A program made the position numbers and the translations under genes. 64,000 nt of DNA. Origin: Reticulitermes speratus (taxonomy: Eukaryota; Arthropoda; Insecta; Blattodea; Rhinotermitidae). Positions 25,529 through 38,160 of this stretch are shown piece by piece. The stretch spans positions 888,558-952,557 of the forward strand of contig JAJKFL010000237.1 in assembly GCA_021186555.1 (NCBI GenBank), written 5' to 3'. Every line of letters begins with the position of its first letter. The stretch's first letter is position 1. The notes under the pieces were generated by a model. It ran no database searches. It had not been told where the DNA came from and worked only from the letters and a program-made list of their open reading frames with translations.

Positions 25529-26255
25529 TATGACGCCTTAACTGTGCGTTCTGTAAGTTTAAAGCCTTGCAATGGTAAATATAGTAAAATATAGCAGATA
25601 AAATAGAGTATGATATTAATTCTCATGCAAAATATCGAAGGCGTGTATAAAAATACGTCAGATGCTCGTGTGGGAACTTAAAGAGTAGTTGCGTCCATGT
25701 CTTCAGCTGATTCCGTAAAGTTAAATGTAAATAATTAAACAATGGTAACTTATTCATTAAAATCCGCTGTGATGTGCAACACAAACTTGCATGGAATTTA
25801 ACTCATCTGACACTCTTATCAGTGATACTTGTGTAACAGCAGAACCAGGAGTGCAGATACTTTTGAAGACACTAATCTTCAGTGAAAAGGCTGCAGGAAC
25901 TTCTGTGAAATTTCACGGAGTGAAGACACGTGTATTCTACCCCACTCCGATGTTAGCACTACTCCTCGCGGGCATTCTGCAGTGTATAGAATGTCCTGGG
26001 TCTGTCTGCAGCATCATGCCACTGTGCAAACATGTAATCGGTGTTACAATGTGTGGCAGCAAGTTTCTACCAAACGTCAGTAAGCTTTGCCAACATCAAC
26101 ACAGTGCAATACACATAAAACATACAGCAATGTGAAATGCCAACACTCACAGCTAACGTGATATCCGAGGTGCTGCTTCCTCAGTCCAACATCATGGCAG
26201 CCTTTGTTCACAGCCCACAGCAGTCTCTTCTATGATGTCTCTCCAAGCCTGCTAA
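25529..26255 (-). promoter_or_regulatory. conserved 5' flank of gene 2
   Basis: Homologous over about 700 bp to the flanks of genes 1 and 3, ending where the 98-bp array begins. The acceptor-like ACGCACAG precedes TTAAGGCGTCATAATG on the minus strand. A donor-like GCTGTGAGTG is less clear here than in gene 3. Confidence 0.45.
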
Positions 26256-27335
26256 CATACAACAATCATAATGTCACACAATTTACAGTGTACACAGTAC
26301 GGTCACTTCCTGCTGACCCACTCACACTCCTGCACAAAGTGCACAACTGCCAACACACAACAATCACAATGTCACACAATTTACAGTGTACACATTACGA
26401 TCACTTCATGCTGACACACTCACACTCCTGCACAAAGTGTCCAACTTCCAACATACAACAATCACAATGTCACACAATTTACAGTGTACACAGTACGGTC
26501 ACTTCCTGCTGACCCACTCACACTCCTGCCCAAACTGTCCAACTGCCAACACACAACAATCACAATTCAACAATTTACAGTGTACACATTACGGTCACTT
26601 CCTGCTGACCCACTCACACTCCTGCACAAAGTGAAACAACTGCCAACAACAACAATCATAATGTCACACAATTCACAGTGTACACAGTACGGTCACTTCC
26701 TGCTGACCCACTCACACTCCTGCACAAAGTGTCCAACTGCCAACACACAACAATCATAATGTCACACAATTTACAGTGTACACATTACGGTCACTTCCTG
26801 CTGACCCACTCACACTCCTGCACAAAGTGCACAACTGCCAACACACAACAATCATAATGTCACACAATTCACAGTGTACACAGTACGGTCACTTCCTGCT
26901 GACGCACTCACACTCCTGCACAAAGTGTCCAACTGCCAACACACAACAATCATAATGTCACACAATTTACAGTGTACACAGTAGGTCACTTCCTGCTGAC
27001 CCACTCACACTCCTGCCCAAACTGTCCAACTGCCAACACACAACAATCACAATGTCACACAATTTACAGTGTACACAGTAGGTCACTTCCTGCTGACCCA
27101 CTCACACTCCTGCACAAAGTGTCCAACTGCCAACATACAACATTCATAATGTCACACAATTTACAGTGTACACAGTACGGTCACTTCCTGCTGACCCACT
27201 CATACTCCTGCAGAAAGTGCCCAACTGCCAACACACAACAATCATAATGTCACACAATTTACAGTGTACACAGTACGGTCACTTCCTGCTGACCAACTTA
27301 CACTCCTGCACAAAATATCCAACTGTCAACATAAA
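26255..27335. repeat. 98-bp minisatellite, copy set 2
   Basis: About eleven units of 98 bp, the largest array of this family. Single-base losses, such as GTAGGTCACTT for GTACGGTCACTT in two units, mark sub-lineages. Confidence 0.92.
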
Positions 27336-28500
27336 ACACTACATTTTAATCTCTTACTGCCTCGACGCTAGGTGGTGATAACATTATTGAAGTCAGTAAC
27401 AAATTATGAATATCGAGTTTCGGTAGAAAGGAATGCGAGATGCAAATTTAGACATGTTGCCTGCCTTGAAATATTTTATTGTGAGTAGTGAAACGAATAA
27501 ATGAAGCTTTGATAACTTGTATTATAAGTTACGTTTCTTCTCCAGAATTGATAATTATTTCGCAGATTCGAATTAAAAGCTCTAGACTGGATAATAAATA
27601 CATTCTGTGTCAAACAGACAACTGATACAGACACTAATTTGTAGGTACATGACACTTCCTTGAAAATAAAATTTCCTGTAAATATGTATCCCTGAATTTT
27701 TGAAAACTGTAAAAAATAATTACAAAGAATAAAGGAAGATAGTTACGAGGACACTGATACTCTTTGCTACTTCATATTTGTGCGACTGTGCATTATCTGT
27801 TGTTCTTATTATGAAGAGAAAATGTAGATGACAAGAAAATGTAGAAGAGAACTGACGATGACTGTCTTGATAAATAAAAATTTTATAGATAAAGGAAAAA
27901 TATAAAACTGCATTTTTTCTTAAGAAATGTAGTTTCAAATTTGATTGTTCTTCTGTTCACTTGCAGTGAAAGGTCTTACTGTATTATGCTGTGCAACTGC
28001 CTTGCAACTGTCCAGCTGATGTCTTCTGAAGTGGACTGCAGCCGGTTGCTTGATGCTGTGCGTGTGTACATATATATAGAAGAACACGTGAAGAGTTAAT
28101 TAAAGCCTTCAAATTCAGGCTTGTGCCTGAGAGCACTGTATAGCATGTTCACGGAGCTACGGCACAAGTGGATGTGTTCCTCTGAGGCGACTGCCGGCGT
28201 GGCTTGTGTACTCTGGCGATGGGATGACGTAATGCAGGAACGTGGCGTGATCCGATAACAGTTTTGAAGCGAGATGTTGAACACAGATGAACACCTACCG
28301 TGCGATAACACTTTGCCCGCAAAGGTGTCTTTCTCTGCCATCTATGTTGTACTATACACAGCCACAGCCATACGCCGGCTACATGTCACACGACAAAAGG
28401 CTCTGTGCAGAAACACACAAGTGTCATATGAGGCACAGTGACAGAACTGGAGCAGGTGTCAGGAGAGTTGTGTAAGTCGTTATTGTGTTGTGCTGGATGA
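27336..28500. other. spacer between 98-bp and 150-bp arrays, left half
   Basis: No gene seen. The first 620 bases match 7086-7689. The part 27990-28480 matches 56260-56890 in blocks (GATGTCTTCTGAAGTGGACT, TAATGCAGGAACGTGGCGTG, GCGAGATGTTGAACACAGAT). The ~200-bp and 88-bp arrays are missing here. Confidence 0.6.
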
Positions 28501-29564
28501 CAGTCAGCGACAGTTTGCTTCTTTTGTTATAGTCTGCCTTTTACGTATGTTATATATTTACGTGAATGAAGTCTGTGAAGTTTCGAATTGCTAGCAGGAC
28601 AGGTTTACGTTTGTTGTTATATGACTTTCACCGTGCATTTTCAATTCACTCTACATATAACCAACTAAATGCACTTTCACTCTCAACTATTTATAGTTTA
28701 CAAATTTACTCTACATATGTTTCGGTCTATACATAGACCATCATCAGGGGCTACATAAACTACACTTATTTACATCGACAGGTTCACTTTGTCACTATAT
28801 TCATTGTAGTTCTGTTCAGTCTTTTATGTTGGTCTTAATAACTTTCTAAAACACCGTCTAAAAACACACATATATTAAAAAAAATAGATTTTGACGCATA
28901 TATAAAACACAGTGTATGAGTTCTTCAAAAGGCTCGTCAATGTTAAAAGGTTGAAAACGTCGACATAAATATCATGTTTTGTACACCCTTGGCCTGTTGT
29001 TATGTTTCTTCGTGGTTTTGCATATTTTGAAGTTTGTGTTTTTAGTGTGCTGTTTTGTTTTGTACGTTATCACTTGTGGTGTTCACAAAGCATAGTGGTA
29101 ACTTTACGTACCGCCAGGTAAAATATTAAAAACTTCTACATTCTGCCCACAGAGTGTTTTTTCTTCTCTTTATGTATCCAAGGATTAACAGCAATTATTT
29201 ACGCATACAGAATTAACGAATTTGCTTTTATAAACGGAATAGAGTGTTTACTGCGCGGTACGAACTGATCATTTAAATGCAACACAAGCTGATATGAAAC
29301 CTAAAAAAATTGTACAGTAATTGCAATAAGCAATTGTCCTATTAGTACACTATCACACAAGTCACGGTTCTTCTCATTATGCAGTTCTCTCCAGCCCCTG
29401 TTGTTTCCTCTCCCTTAGCGCCACACATGCTGTTACCATGCATGCTCTGTCTATATTCATTTTGCAGATAACACAGTAATTCTCTCTGTGCTTTGTGTCC
29501 AGTCACGTGTACTAAGATACACATTTTACTGTGAATAGGAATTTTAGTGAAGATAAGAAATTAA
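28501..29564. other. spacer with hammerhead-like motif
   Basis: No gene seen. Contains the motif at 28711-28755 and AT-rich sequence. The last part (29500-29564) leads into the 150-bp array as at 57300-57355. Confidence 0.55.
28711..28755 (-). ncRNA. hammerhead-like motif upstream of the 150-bp array
   Basis: The minus strand reads CCCCTGATGAT-GGTCTA-TGTA-TAGACC-GAAACATATG. The core CTGATGA and the GAAA box are canonical, and stem II is 6 bp and perfect (28724-28729 with 28734-28739). Short repeats of CTACATA flank it on both sides. This is the best-formed of the four motifs. Confidence 0.45.
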
Positions 29565-30450
29565 AGTGGACACTGTTGGTGGAACTGCAAAAGGAGCAGC
29601 AACAGTTAAATGTCAATCAGAACTGCATTCACAGGACAGTCTGGAACATCTCATGTGGAATGTCTGCACTGCATTGTGTAATGTTGTTTGTTTGTTAGTT
29701 ATGTTGGGTAAATAGTGACATACAGTTGGTGGAACTGCAAAAGGAACAGCAACAGTTAAATGTCAATCAGAACTACATTCACAGGACAGTCTGGAACATC
29801 TGATGTGGAATGTCTGCACTGCATTGTGTAATGTTGTTTGTTTGTTAGTTATGTTGGGTAAATAGTGACATACAGTTGGTGGAACTGCAAAAGGAACAGC
29901 AACAGTTAAATGTCAATCAGAACTACATTCACAGGACAGTCTGGAACATCTGGTGTGGAATGTCTGCACTGCATTGTGTAATGTTGTTTGTTTGTTAGTT
30001 ATGTTGGGTAAATAGTGACATACAGTTGGTGGAACTGCAAAAGGAACAGCAACAGTTAAATGTCAATCAGAACTACATTCACAGGACAGTCTGGAACATC
30101 TGATGTGGAATGTCTGCACTGCATTGTGTAATGTTGTTTGTTTGTTAGTTATGTTGGGTAAATAGTGACATACAGTTGGTGGAACTGCAAAAGGAACAGC
30201 AACAGTTAAATGTCAATCAGAACTGCATTCATAGGACAGTCTGGAACATCTGATGTGAAATGTCTGCACTGCATTGTGTAATGTTGTTTGTTTGTTAGTT
30301 ATGTTGGGTAAATTGTGACATACAGTTGGTGGAACTGCAAAAGGAACAGCAACAGTTAAATGTCAATCAGAACTGCATTCACAGGACAGTCTGGAACATC
30401 TGATGTGGAATGTCTGCACCGCATTGTGTAATGTTGTTTGTTTGTTACGA
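29565..30450. repeat. 150-bp minisatellite, copy set 1
   Basis: Six units of exactly 150 bp (GGTGGAACTGCAAAAGGAAC, AGTTAAATGTCAATCAGAAC and GGACAGTCTGGAACATCT), with only a few substitutions between units. Confidence 0.93.
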
Positions 30451-30692
30451 TCGCTAAACAGTGACAAATTTGTACTCAGAAACGGAAGTCATGAAATGTC
30501 TCAGACATCCGGTCTGAGAACAGAATTGTTACTGCGAGGACGGTGAAGGGCGAATGTGTGTTTTGTAGAGAATGATTAGATTAGGATCGTTATGGTGAAT
30601 TGTATGTGTCAACCTAATGCAGTCACACGTTTATTAATGTTTTGAAATTTGTTGATTTTAAATGCTGATTTTACACACGTGTTGTTTGTCTT

Positions 30693-32165
30693 GTTAAACA
30701 GACTGTATGATAACAAACTGTACTGACATTACAGGACCACTAATTAGTTACACAACTACCTTCTTAACTCTGTATGCTGTGCATTGTTCACGAAATGTAA
30801 TGTGGGTCTTTGTGATAAACACTGTCTATACTGCAGACTGTATGATAACAAACTATACTGACATTACAGGACCACTAATTAGTTACACAACTACCTTCTT
30901 AACTGTGTATGTTGTGCATTGTTCACGGAATGTAATGTGGGTCTTTGTGATGGACACTGTCTATACTGCAGACTGTATGATAACAAACTGTACTGACATT
31001 ACAGGACCACTAATTAGTTACACAACTACCTTCTTAACTGTGTATGCTGTGCATTGTTCACTAAAGGTAATGTGGGTCTTTGTGATGGACACTGTCTATA
31101 CTGCAGACTGTATGATAACAAACTGTACTGACATTACAGGACCACTAATTAGTTACACAACTACCTTCTTAACTGTGTATGCTGTGCATTGTTCACGGAA
31201 TGTAATGTGGGTCTTTGTGATAGACACTGTCTATACTGCAGACTGTATGATAACAAACTGTACTGACATTACAGGACCACTAATTAGTTACACAACTACC
31301 TTCTTAACTGTGTATGTTGTGCATTGTTCACGGAATGTAATGTGGGTCTTTGTGATGGACACTGTCTATACTGCAGACTGTATGATAACAAACTGTACTG
31401 ACATTACAGGACCACTAATTAGTTACACAACTACCTTCTTAACTGTGTATGCTGTGCATTGTTCACTAAAGGTAATGTGGGTCTTTGTGATGGACACTGT
31501 CTATACTGCAGACTGTATGATAACAAACTGTACTGACATTACAGGACCACTAATTAGTTACACAACTACCTTCTTAACTGTGTATGCTGTGCATTGTTCA
31601 CGGAATGTAATGTGGGTCTTTGTGATAGACACTGTCTATACTGCAGACTGTATGATAACAAACTGTACTGACATTACAGGACCACTAATTAGTTACACAA
31701 CTACCTTCTTAACTGTGTATGCTGTGCATTGTTCATGAAAGGTAATGTGGGTCTTTGTGATGGACACTGTCTATACTGCAGACTGTATGATAACAAACTG
31801 TACTGACATTACAGGACCACTAATTAGTTACACAACTACCTTCTTAACTGTGTATGTTGTGCATTGTTCATGAAAGGTAATGTGGGTCTTTGTGATGGAC
31901 ACTGTCTATACTGCAGACTGTATGATAACAAACTGTACTGACATTACAGGACCACTAATTAGTTACACAACTACCTTCTTAACTGTGGGTGCTGTGCATT
32001 GTTCACGGAAGGTAAAGTGGGTCTTTGTGATGGACACTGTCTATACTGCAGACTGTATGATAACAAACTGTACTGACATTACAGGACCACTAATTAGTTA
32101 CACAACTACCTTCTTAACTGTGGGTGCTGTGCATTGTTCACGGAATGTAATGGGGTCTTTGTAAT
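30693..32165. repeat. 135-bp minisatellite, copy set 2
   Basis: About eleven units of 135 bp. An alternation of TCACGGAATGTAATG, TCACTAAAGGTAATG and related variants suggests multi-unit amplification. The 343-codon plus-strand frame is a by-product of a period divisible by three. Confidence 0.93.
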
Positions 32166-32690
32166 GGATACTCTCCATATACATATCACAGTACGTTGTA
32201 ACACAGAATCAGGCAAACATAAATATCGAAGAATACAAAAATAATTAAAATATATTCACATGGTCAAAAAAATATTATTGCGCAATATATAGATAATATT
32301 TCCATAAATATAATTTTAATTATAACAATAAATACAATTTGTCAATACTGTGTTACTCTTTTTAATATAATTATAAACACGAGCAATCATAAAGTATTTA
32401 AAATGAAGCAGATACAGTGCAATTAATTGTAAGCACAAGAGGCATGTGTATAAGCCGTAATGATAGCATAGCAATAAAACAGTAGTTCTGTATCGTGCAT
32501 TTAGTTACATAAATATTACTAAATTAATGGAACACATTATTTACTTACATACCAACAATATTGCACATGACAATATAAATTGAAATGTCAAACCCTACAG
32601 ATCACTGTGTATAAGTCTATGATACATATATTGTCCGTCTACTGTTGCTGACATTATCATGCAGGATAAAATGTTCCAAAGTGTTGCACA
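32166..32690. other. AT-rich spacer between 135-bp and 118-bp arrays
   Basis: No gene seen. Homologous in blocks to 231-690 and 59300-59785. Confidence 0.6.
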
Positions 32691-32699
32691 TGACACGAA

Positions 32700-33305
32700 A
32701 GCAGTAGTTTCCTTTACAAAATTATCATGAAGTACAGTTCTGCACAAGTAATATAATGCTTCTTGTACACGACCCACAGTACAGTTAACAGTACACATTA
32801 CAGTAACTGTTTGATTGTGTGCATGTAACGGACTGCTAATTATTATTACGTACAGTTCTGCACAAGTAATGTAATGCTTCTTGTACACGACCCACAGTAC
32901 AGTTAACAGTACACATTACAGTAATTGTTTGATTGTGTGCATGTAACAGACTGCTAATTATTATTACGTACAGTTCTGCACAAGTAATGTAATGCTTCTT
33001 GTACACGACCCACAGTACAGTTAACAGTACACATTACAGTAATTGTTTGATTGTGTGCATGTAACAGACTGCTAATTATTATTACGTACAGTTCTGCACA
33101 AGTAATGTAATGCTTCTTGTACACGACCCACAGTACAGTTAACAGTACACATTACAGTAATTGTTTGATTGTGTGCATGTAACAGACTGCTAATTATTAT
33201 TACGTACAGTTCTGCACAAGTAATGTAATGCTTCTTGTACACGACCCACAGTACAGTTAACAGTACACATTACAGTAACTGTTTGCTTGTTGTCATGTAA
33301 CAGAT
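32700..33305. repeat. 118-bp minisatellite, copy set 2
   Basis: About five units with an exact period of 118 bp. Confidence 0.92.
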
Positions 33306-33391
33306 TTGTAATTCAACATTCACTGACTTTTACTACAATACACAGCAGCCTGTCCCTTACTAACAACTTTACACAGCGTACTTTTTGTGCT

Positions 33392-33578
33392 GACATTGCT
33401 CGTATCTCTACAACACAATTGCTATCTACACACAATAACATTGCTCGTATCTCTACAACACAATTGCTATCTACACACAATAACATTGCTCATATCTGTA
33501 CAACACAATTATTGTCTACACATAATAACATTGCTCATATCTCTACAACACAATTGCTATCTACACACAATAACATAA
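33392..33578. repeat. 45-bp minisatellite, copy set 3
   Basis: Four units of 45 bp after the same lead as in the other spacers (CATTCACTGACTTTTACTAC, then CAGCAGCCTGTCCCTTACTA). Confidence 0.9.
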
Positions 33579-33799
33579 ATAAACACATTTTTACATCCAT
33601 TAATATACAAATATTTACAAACTATTTGTGTAACAAAATGTCAGTTATCAACAGTGCGTGTCGTTACACACAGTGCGAAATTAACACAATAAACATATCA
33701 TACAACAAGCACGTATCACACCACCAGACAGTGCTCAGAGCACAACAAAACCTAGAGTGGTTTCCTTTGCTGAAACATAACGCTGCAGCTGCTCTACTC
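33579..33799. other. short spacer with a remnant of the 143-bp repeat
   Basis: No gene. CACCACCAGACAGTGCTCAGA (33720-33740) is all that remains of the 143-bp family. It is followed by GTGGTTTCCTTTGCTG, which elsewhere lies after that array and before the gene 3' flank. Here it joins the ankyrin-like array directly. Confidence 0.7.
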
Positions 33800-35514
33800 T
33801 CTGCTGCTCCTTCCCCCACTCCCACAGTTTCTGTAATGCTTCTAATATGTCTCGCCATGATGAGTAATGCCAGGCGGTTTGTTGCTCATTGTCTTTGGCC
33901 AATAAAAATTTATTACTTCACTCCTCTGCTGTTAGTGTCTATTTACCCCACTCCCACAATTTCTGTAATGCCTCTAATCGGCCGCGCCATAATGTGTAAT
34001 GCCAGGCGGTTTGTTCCGTTTTGTCTTTGGCTAATAACAAATTATTATTTAACTCCTCTGCTGTTAGTGTCTCTTTACCCAACTCCCACAGTTTCTCTAA
34101 TACTTCAATTTCGCCGGACTATGTGGACAAGTGCAGGCGGCTCTTCCCTTATTGTCTTTGGCTATAAGAATTTATTATTTAACTCCTCTGCTGTTAGTGT
34201 TTCTTTACCCAACTCCCACAGTTTCTGTAATGCCTCTACTCGACCGCGCCGTAATGCGTAATGCCAGGCCTTTTGTTCCGTTTTGTCTTTGGCTAAACAT
34301 AATTAATTATTTAACTCCTCTGCTGTTAGTGTCTCTTTACCTCACTTCCATAGTTTCTCTAATATTTCTAATTTCCCAATCTTCGCTGCCAATCTCCAGG
34401 CGGTTTGTTGCTCATTGTCTTTGGCTAATAAGAAATTGTTATTTAACTACCATGCTGTTAATGTCTCTTTCCCCCACTCCCAGTTTCTCTAATAGTTCAA
34501 TTTCGCCGGATTCTGCTGCCAAGTACCAGGCGGCTCTTCCCGTATTGTCTTTTTTTATGGCTCGACAGCCTTATATGGGCCTGGGACTCCTCGTTTCGTC
34601 GAGGTTTCATAATTACACACATTTTACACACCACAGTCGGTAGGAATCCTCTGGACGAGGGACCAGCTCGTCGCAGAGACCTCTACCTGACAACACACAA
34701 CACTAACAAGAGACAGACATCCATGCCCCCTGTGGGATTCGAACCCACGTTCCTAGTAAGCGAGCGGCCGAAGACCCACGCCTTAGACCGCAAGGTCACT
34801 GGGATCGGCCGTATTTTCTTTAGCTAGTAACAATTTATTATTTAACTCGTCTGCTGTTAATGTTACTTTACCATTCTCCCACAGTTGTCTAATATTTCAA
34901 TTTCGCCGGATTCTGCTGCGAAGTGACAGGCGGCTCTTCCCGTACTGTCTTTACCTAGTAACAATTTATTATTTAACTCCTCTGCTGTTAATGTCTCTTT
35001 ACCCCACTCCCTCAGTTTCTGTAATTCTTCTACTTTGCCGCGTCATGATGCGTAATGCCAGGCGATATTTTGCTCATTGTTTTTGGCTAATAACAAATTG
35101 TTATTTAACTCCTCTGCCGTTAATGTATTTTTCCCCCACTCCCACAGTTTCTGTAATGCTTCAATTTCGCCGGACTCTGCTGCCAAGTGCCAGGCGGCTA
35201 TTCCCGTATTGTCTTTAGCTAGTAACAATTTATTATTTAACTCCTCTGCTGTTCGTGTCTATTTACCCACTCACACATTTTCAGTAATGCTTCAAATTTG
35301 CCACGCCAAGATGCGTAATGCCAGGCGGTATGTTACTCATTGTTTTTGTTTAATAAAAATTCATTATATACCTCCTCTGCTGTTAGTGTCTCTTTACCCC
35401 ACTCCCCCAGTTTCTGTAATGCCTCTAATCGGCCTCGCCGTAATGCGTAATGCCAGGCGGTTTGTTCCGTTTTGTCTTTGGCTAATAACAATTTATTATT
35501 TAACTCCTCTGCTC
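33800..35514 (-). pseudogene. decayed distal extension of the gene 3 repeat array
   Basis: About 11-12 further 132-bp units continue beyond the gene 3 stop, but with frequent frameshifts and a SINE insertion. A missing base near 35528 (CCCAATCCCAC where other units read CCCCACTCCCAC) throws the frame into the 35515 stop. The array resumes in another frame at 35539-35333 and decays further. The right order of units is still visible down to about 33820. The array then abuts sequence that in the other units lies beyond the gene end, and the normal C-terminus (LKAVELIKNCF in gene 2) is absent. The 3' end was therefore deleted. Confidence 0.8.
34553..34810 (-). mobile_element. tRNA-derived SINE with target-site duplication
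   Basis: On the minus strand the 5' end (near 34810) has an A-box-like GCGGTCTAAGGCG and a B-box GGTTCGAATCC (about 34734-34745), followed by a non-tRNA body and a short T run on the plus strand at 34551-34556. The element is flanked by GTATTGTCTTT (34542-34552) and GTATTTTCTTT (34811-34821), 10 of 11 identical. This is a target-site duplication made from the ankyrin-like unit it entered, which reads CGTATTGTCTTTAGC elsewhere. It does not fold as a full tRNA with a usable 3' half, so it is a SINE, not a tRNA gene. Confidence 0.88.
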
Positions 35515-38160
35515 TTAGTGTCTCTTTACCCAATCCCACAGTTTGTCTAATACTTCAATTTCGCCGGAATCTGCTGCCAAGTGCCAGGCGGCTCTTCCCG
35601 TATTGTCTGTAGCTAATAACAATTTATTATTTAACTCCTCTGCTGTTAGTGTCTCTTTACCCCACTCCCACAGTTTCTGTAATACTTCTACTTTGCCGCT
35701 CCATGATGCGTAATGCCAGGCGGTTTGTTGCTCATTGTCTTTGGCTAATAACAATTTATTATTTAACTCCTCTGCTGCTAATGTCTCTTTACTCCAATCC
35801 CACAGTTTGTCTAATACTTCAATTTCGCCGGAATCTGCTGCCAAGTGCCAGGCGGCTCTTCCCGTATTGTCTGTAGCTAATAACAATTTATTATTTAACT
35901 CCTCTGCTGTTAATGTCTCTTTACCGCACTCCCACAGTTTCTGTAATACTTCTACTTTGCCGCGCCATGATGCGTAATGCCAGGCGGTTTGTTGCTCATT
36001 GTCTTTGGCTAATAACAATTTATTATTTAACTCCTCTGCTGTTAATGTCTCTTTACCCCACTCCCACAGTTTGTCTAATACTTCAATTTCGCCGGACTCT
36101 GCTGCCAAGTGCCAGGCGGCTCTTCCCCTATTGTCTGTAGCTAATAACAATTTATTATTTAACTCCTCTGCTGTTAATGTCTCTTTACCCCACTCCCACA
36201 GTTTCTGTAATAATTCTACTTTGCCGCGCCATGATGCGTAATGCCAGGCGGCATGTCCCATATTGTCTTTCGCTAATAACAATTTATTATTTAACTCCTC
36301 TGCTGTTAAAGTCTCTTTACCCCACTCCCAAAGTTTCTGTAATTCTTCTACTAGGCAACGCCGTATTGCGTAATGCCAGGCGGTTTGTTCGTAATTGTCT
36401 CTGGCTAATAACAATTTATTACTTAACTCCTCTGCTGTTAGTGTTTCTTTACCCCACTCCCACAGTTTCTGTAATTCCTCTACTCGGCCGCGCCGTAATG
36501 CGTAATCCCAGGCAGTTTGTTGTTTTTTGTCTTTCGCTAATAAGAAATTATTATTTAACTCCTCTGCTGTTAATGTCTCTTTACCCCACTCCCACAGTTT
36601 CTGTAATTCCTCTACTCGGAAGCGCCGTAATGCGTAATGCCAGGCGGTTTGCTCCGTTTTGTCTTTCGCTAATAACAAATTATTGTTTAACTCCTCTGCT
36701 GTTAGTGTTTCTTTACCCCACTCCCACAGTTTCTGTAATTCCTCTACTCGGCCGCGCCGTAATGCGTAATGCCAGGCGGTTTGCTCCGTTTTGTCTTTCG
36801 CTAATAACAAATTATTATTTAACTCCTCTGCTGTTAGTGTCTCTTTACCCCACTCCCACAGTTTCTGTAATTCCTCTACTCGGCCGCGCCGTAATGCGTA
36901 ATGCCAGGCGGTTTGCTTCGTTTTGTCTTTCGCTAATAACAAATTATTACTTAACTCCTCTGCTCTTAGTGTCTCTTTACCCCACTCCCACAGTTTCTCT
37001 AATAATTCAATTTCGCCGGACTCTGCTGCCAAGTGCCAGGCGGCTCTTCCCGTATTGTCTTTAGCTAGTAAAAAGTTATTATTTAAGTCCTCTGCTGTTA
37101 GTGTCTCCTTCCCCCACTCCCACAGTTTCTGTAATACCTCTACTCGGCCGCGCCGTAATGCGTAATGCCAGGCGATATGTCCCGTTTTCTTTTTCGCTAA
37201 TAACAATTTATTATTTAACTCCTCTGCTGTTAGTGTCTCTTTACTCCACTCCCACAGTTTCTCTAATGCTTCAATTTCGCCGGACTCTGCTGCCAAGTGC
37301 CAGGCGGCTCTTCCCGTATTGTCTTTAGCTAGTAACAATTTGTTATTTATCTCCTCTGCTGTTAATATCTCTTTACCCCACTCCCACAATTTCTCTAATG
37401 TTTCTACTTTGCCGCGCCATGATGCGAAGTGCCAGGCGGTACTTTCCTCATTGTCTTTAGCTAATAACATTTTATTATTTAACTCCTCTGCTGTTAGTGT
37501 CTCTTTACCCCACTCCCACAGTTTCTGTAATATTTCTGTTTGGCCCTCCAATGCTGCCATTTGCCAGGCGGTTCTTTGCTCATTGTCCTTGTCTAATAAC
37601 AATTTATTATTTAACTCCTCTGCTGTTAGTGTCTCTTTACCCCACTCCCACAGTTTCTGTAATATTTCTACGCAGCCATTCTCTGCGGCCACGTGCCAGG
37701 CGGTTTGTCCGGAATCGTCTTTGGCTAATAACAATTTATTATACAGTTCCTCTGCTGTTTGTGTCTCTTTACCCCACACCCACATTTTCTGTAATGCCTC
37801 TATGTTGCCCCGCGATGATGCATAATGCAAGGCGGTCCGTTTTCTTCTGTCTTTGGATAATAACAATTTTATATATAATTCCTCTGCTGATAGTGTCCCT
37901 TTACCGCAATCCCACAGTTTTTGTAATGCCTCTACATTGTCCAATAATGATGCGTAATGCCAGACGGGTGTTAGGAAAATGTCTTTGGCTAAGAACACTT
38001 CATTAACTAACTCCTCTGTTGTTAGTGTCTCCTTAGCACACTCCCACAACTTCTCCAATACCTCTATGTGGCCTCCCATAGCTGCCAGGTGCCAGGCTGT
38101 GTGTCTGTCACTATCTCTTGCTAGCAACAACTCATGTACAATGTCTGTGTGATCTCCTGC
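35515..38160 (-). repeat. 132-bp coding repeats of gene 3 (20 ankyrin-like units)
   Basis: Twenty 44-residue units follow a degenerate first unit (LHQAAREGNFYILRFLLDS). The framework KLWEWGKETLTAEELNNKLLLA is almost invariant, while the residues around AWH.A...G..E.L vary between a few types. The distal part alternates WHLAA(E/D)SGEIEVLD with WHYASWRGKVEVLQ (264-bp period, 35.55-36.26 kb). The middle part (about 36.3-36.96 kb) is a run of five LRRGRVEELQ-type units. The proximal units (37.4-38.1 kb) are more diverged. The pattern shows block-wise homogenisation at the distal end. Confidence 0.88.

Noticed and set aside
30707-32164. Open frame of 343 codons, with similar ones at 58497-59387, encoding 45-residue repeats
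   Set aside because: The 135-bp period is a multiple of three, so any stop-free frame stays open. Units vary without codon-position bias, and the same sequence has open frames broken elsewhere.
34720-34810. tRNA gene
   Set aside because: A and B boxes are present but the sequence continues into a SINE body and is flanked by a target-site duplication.
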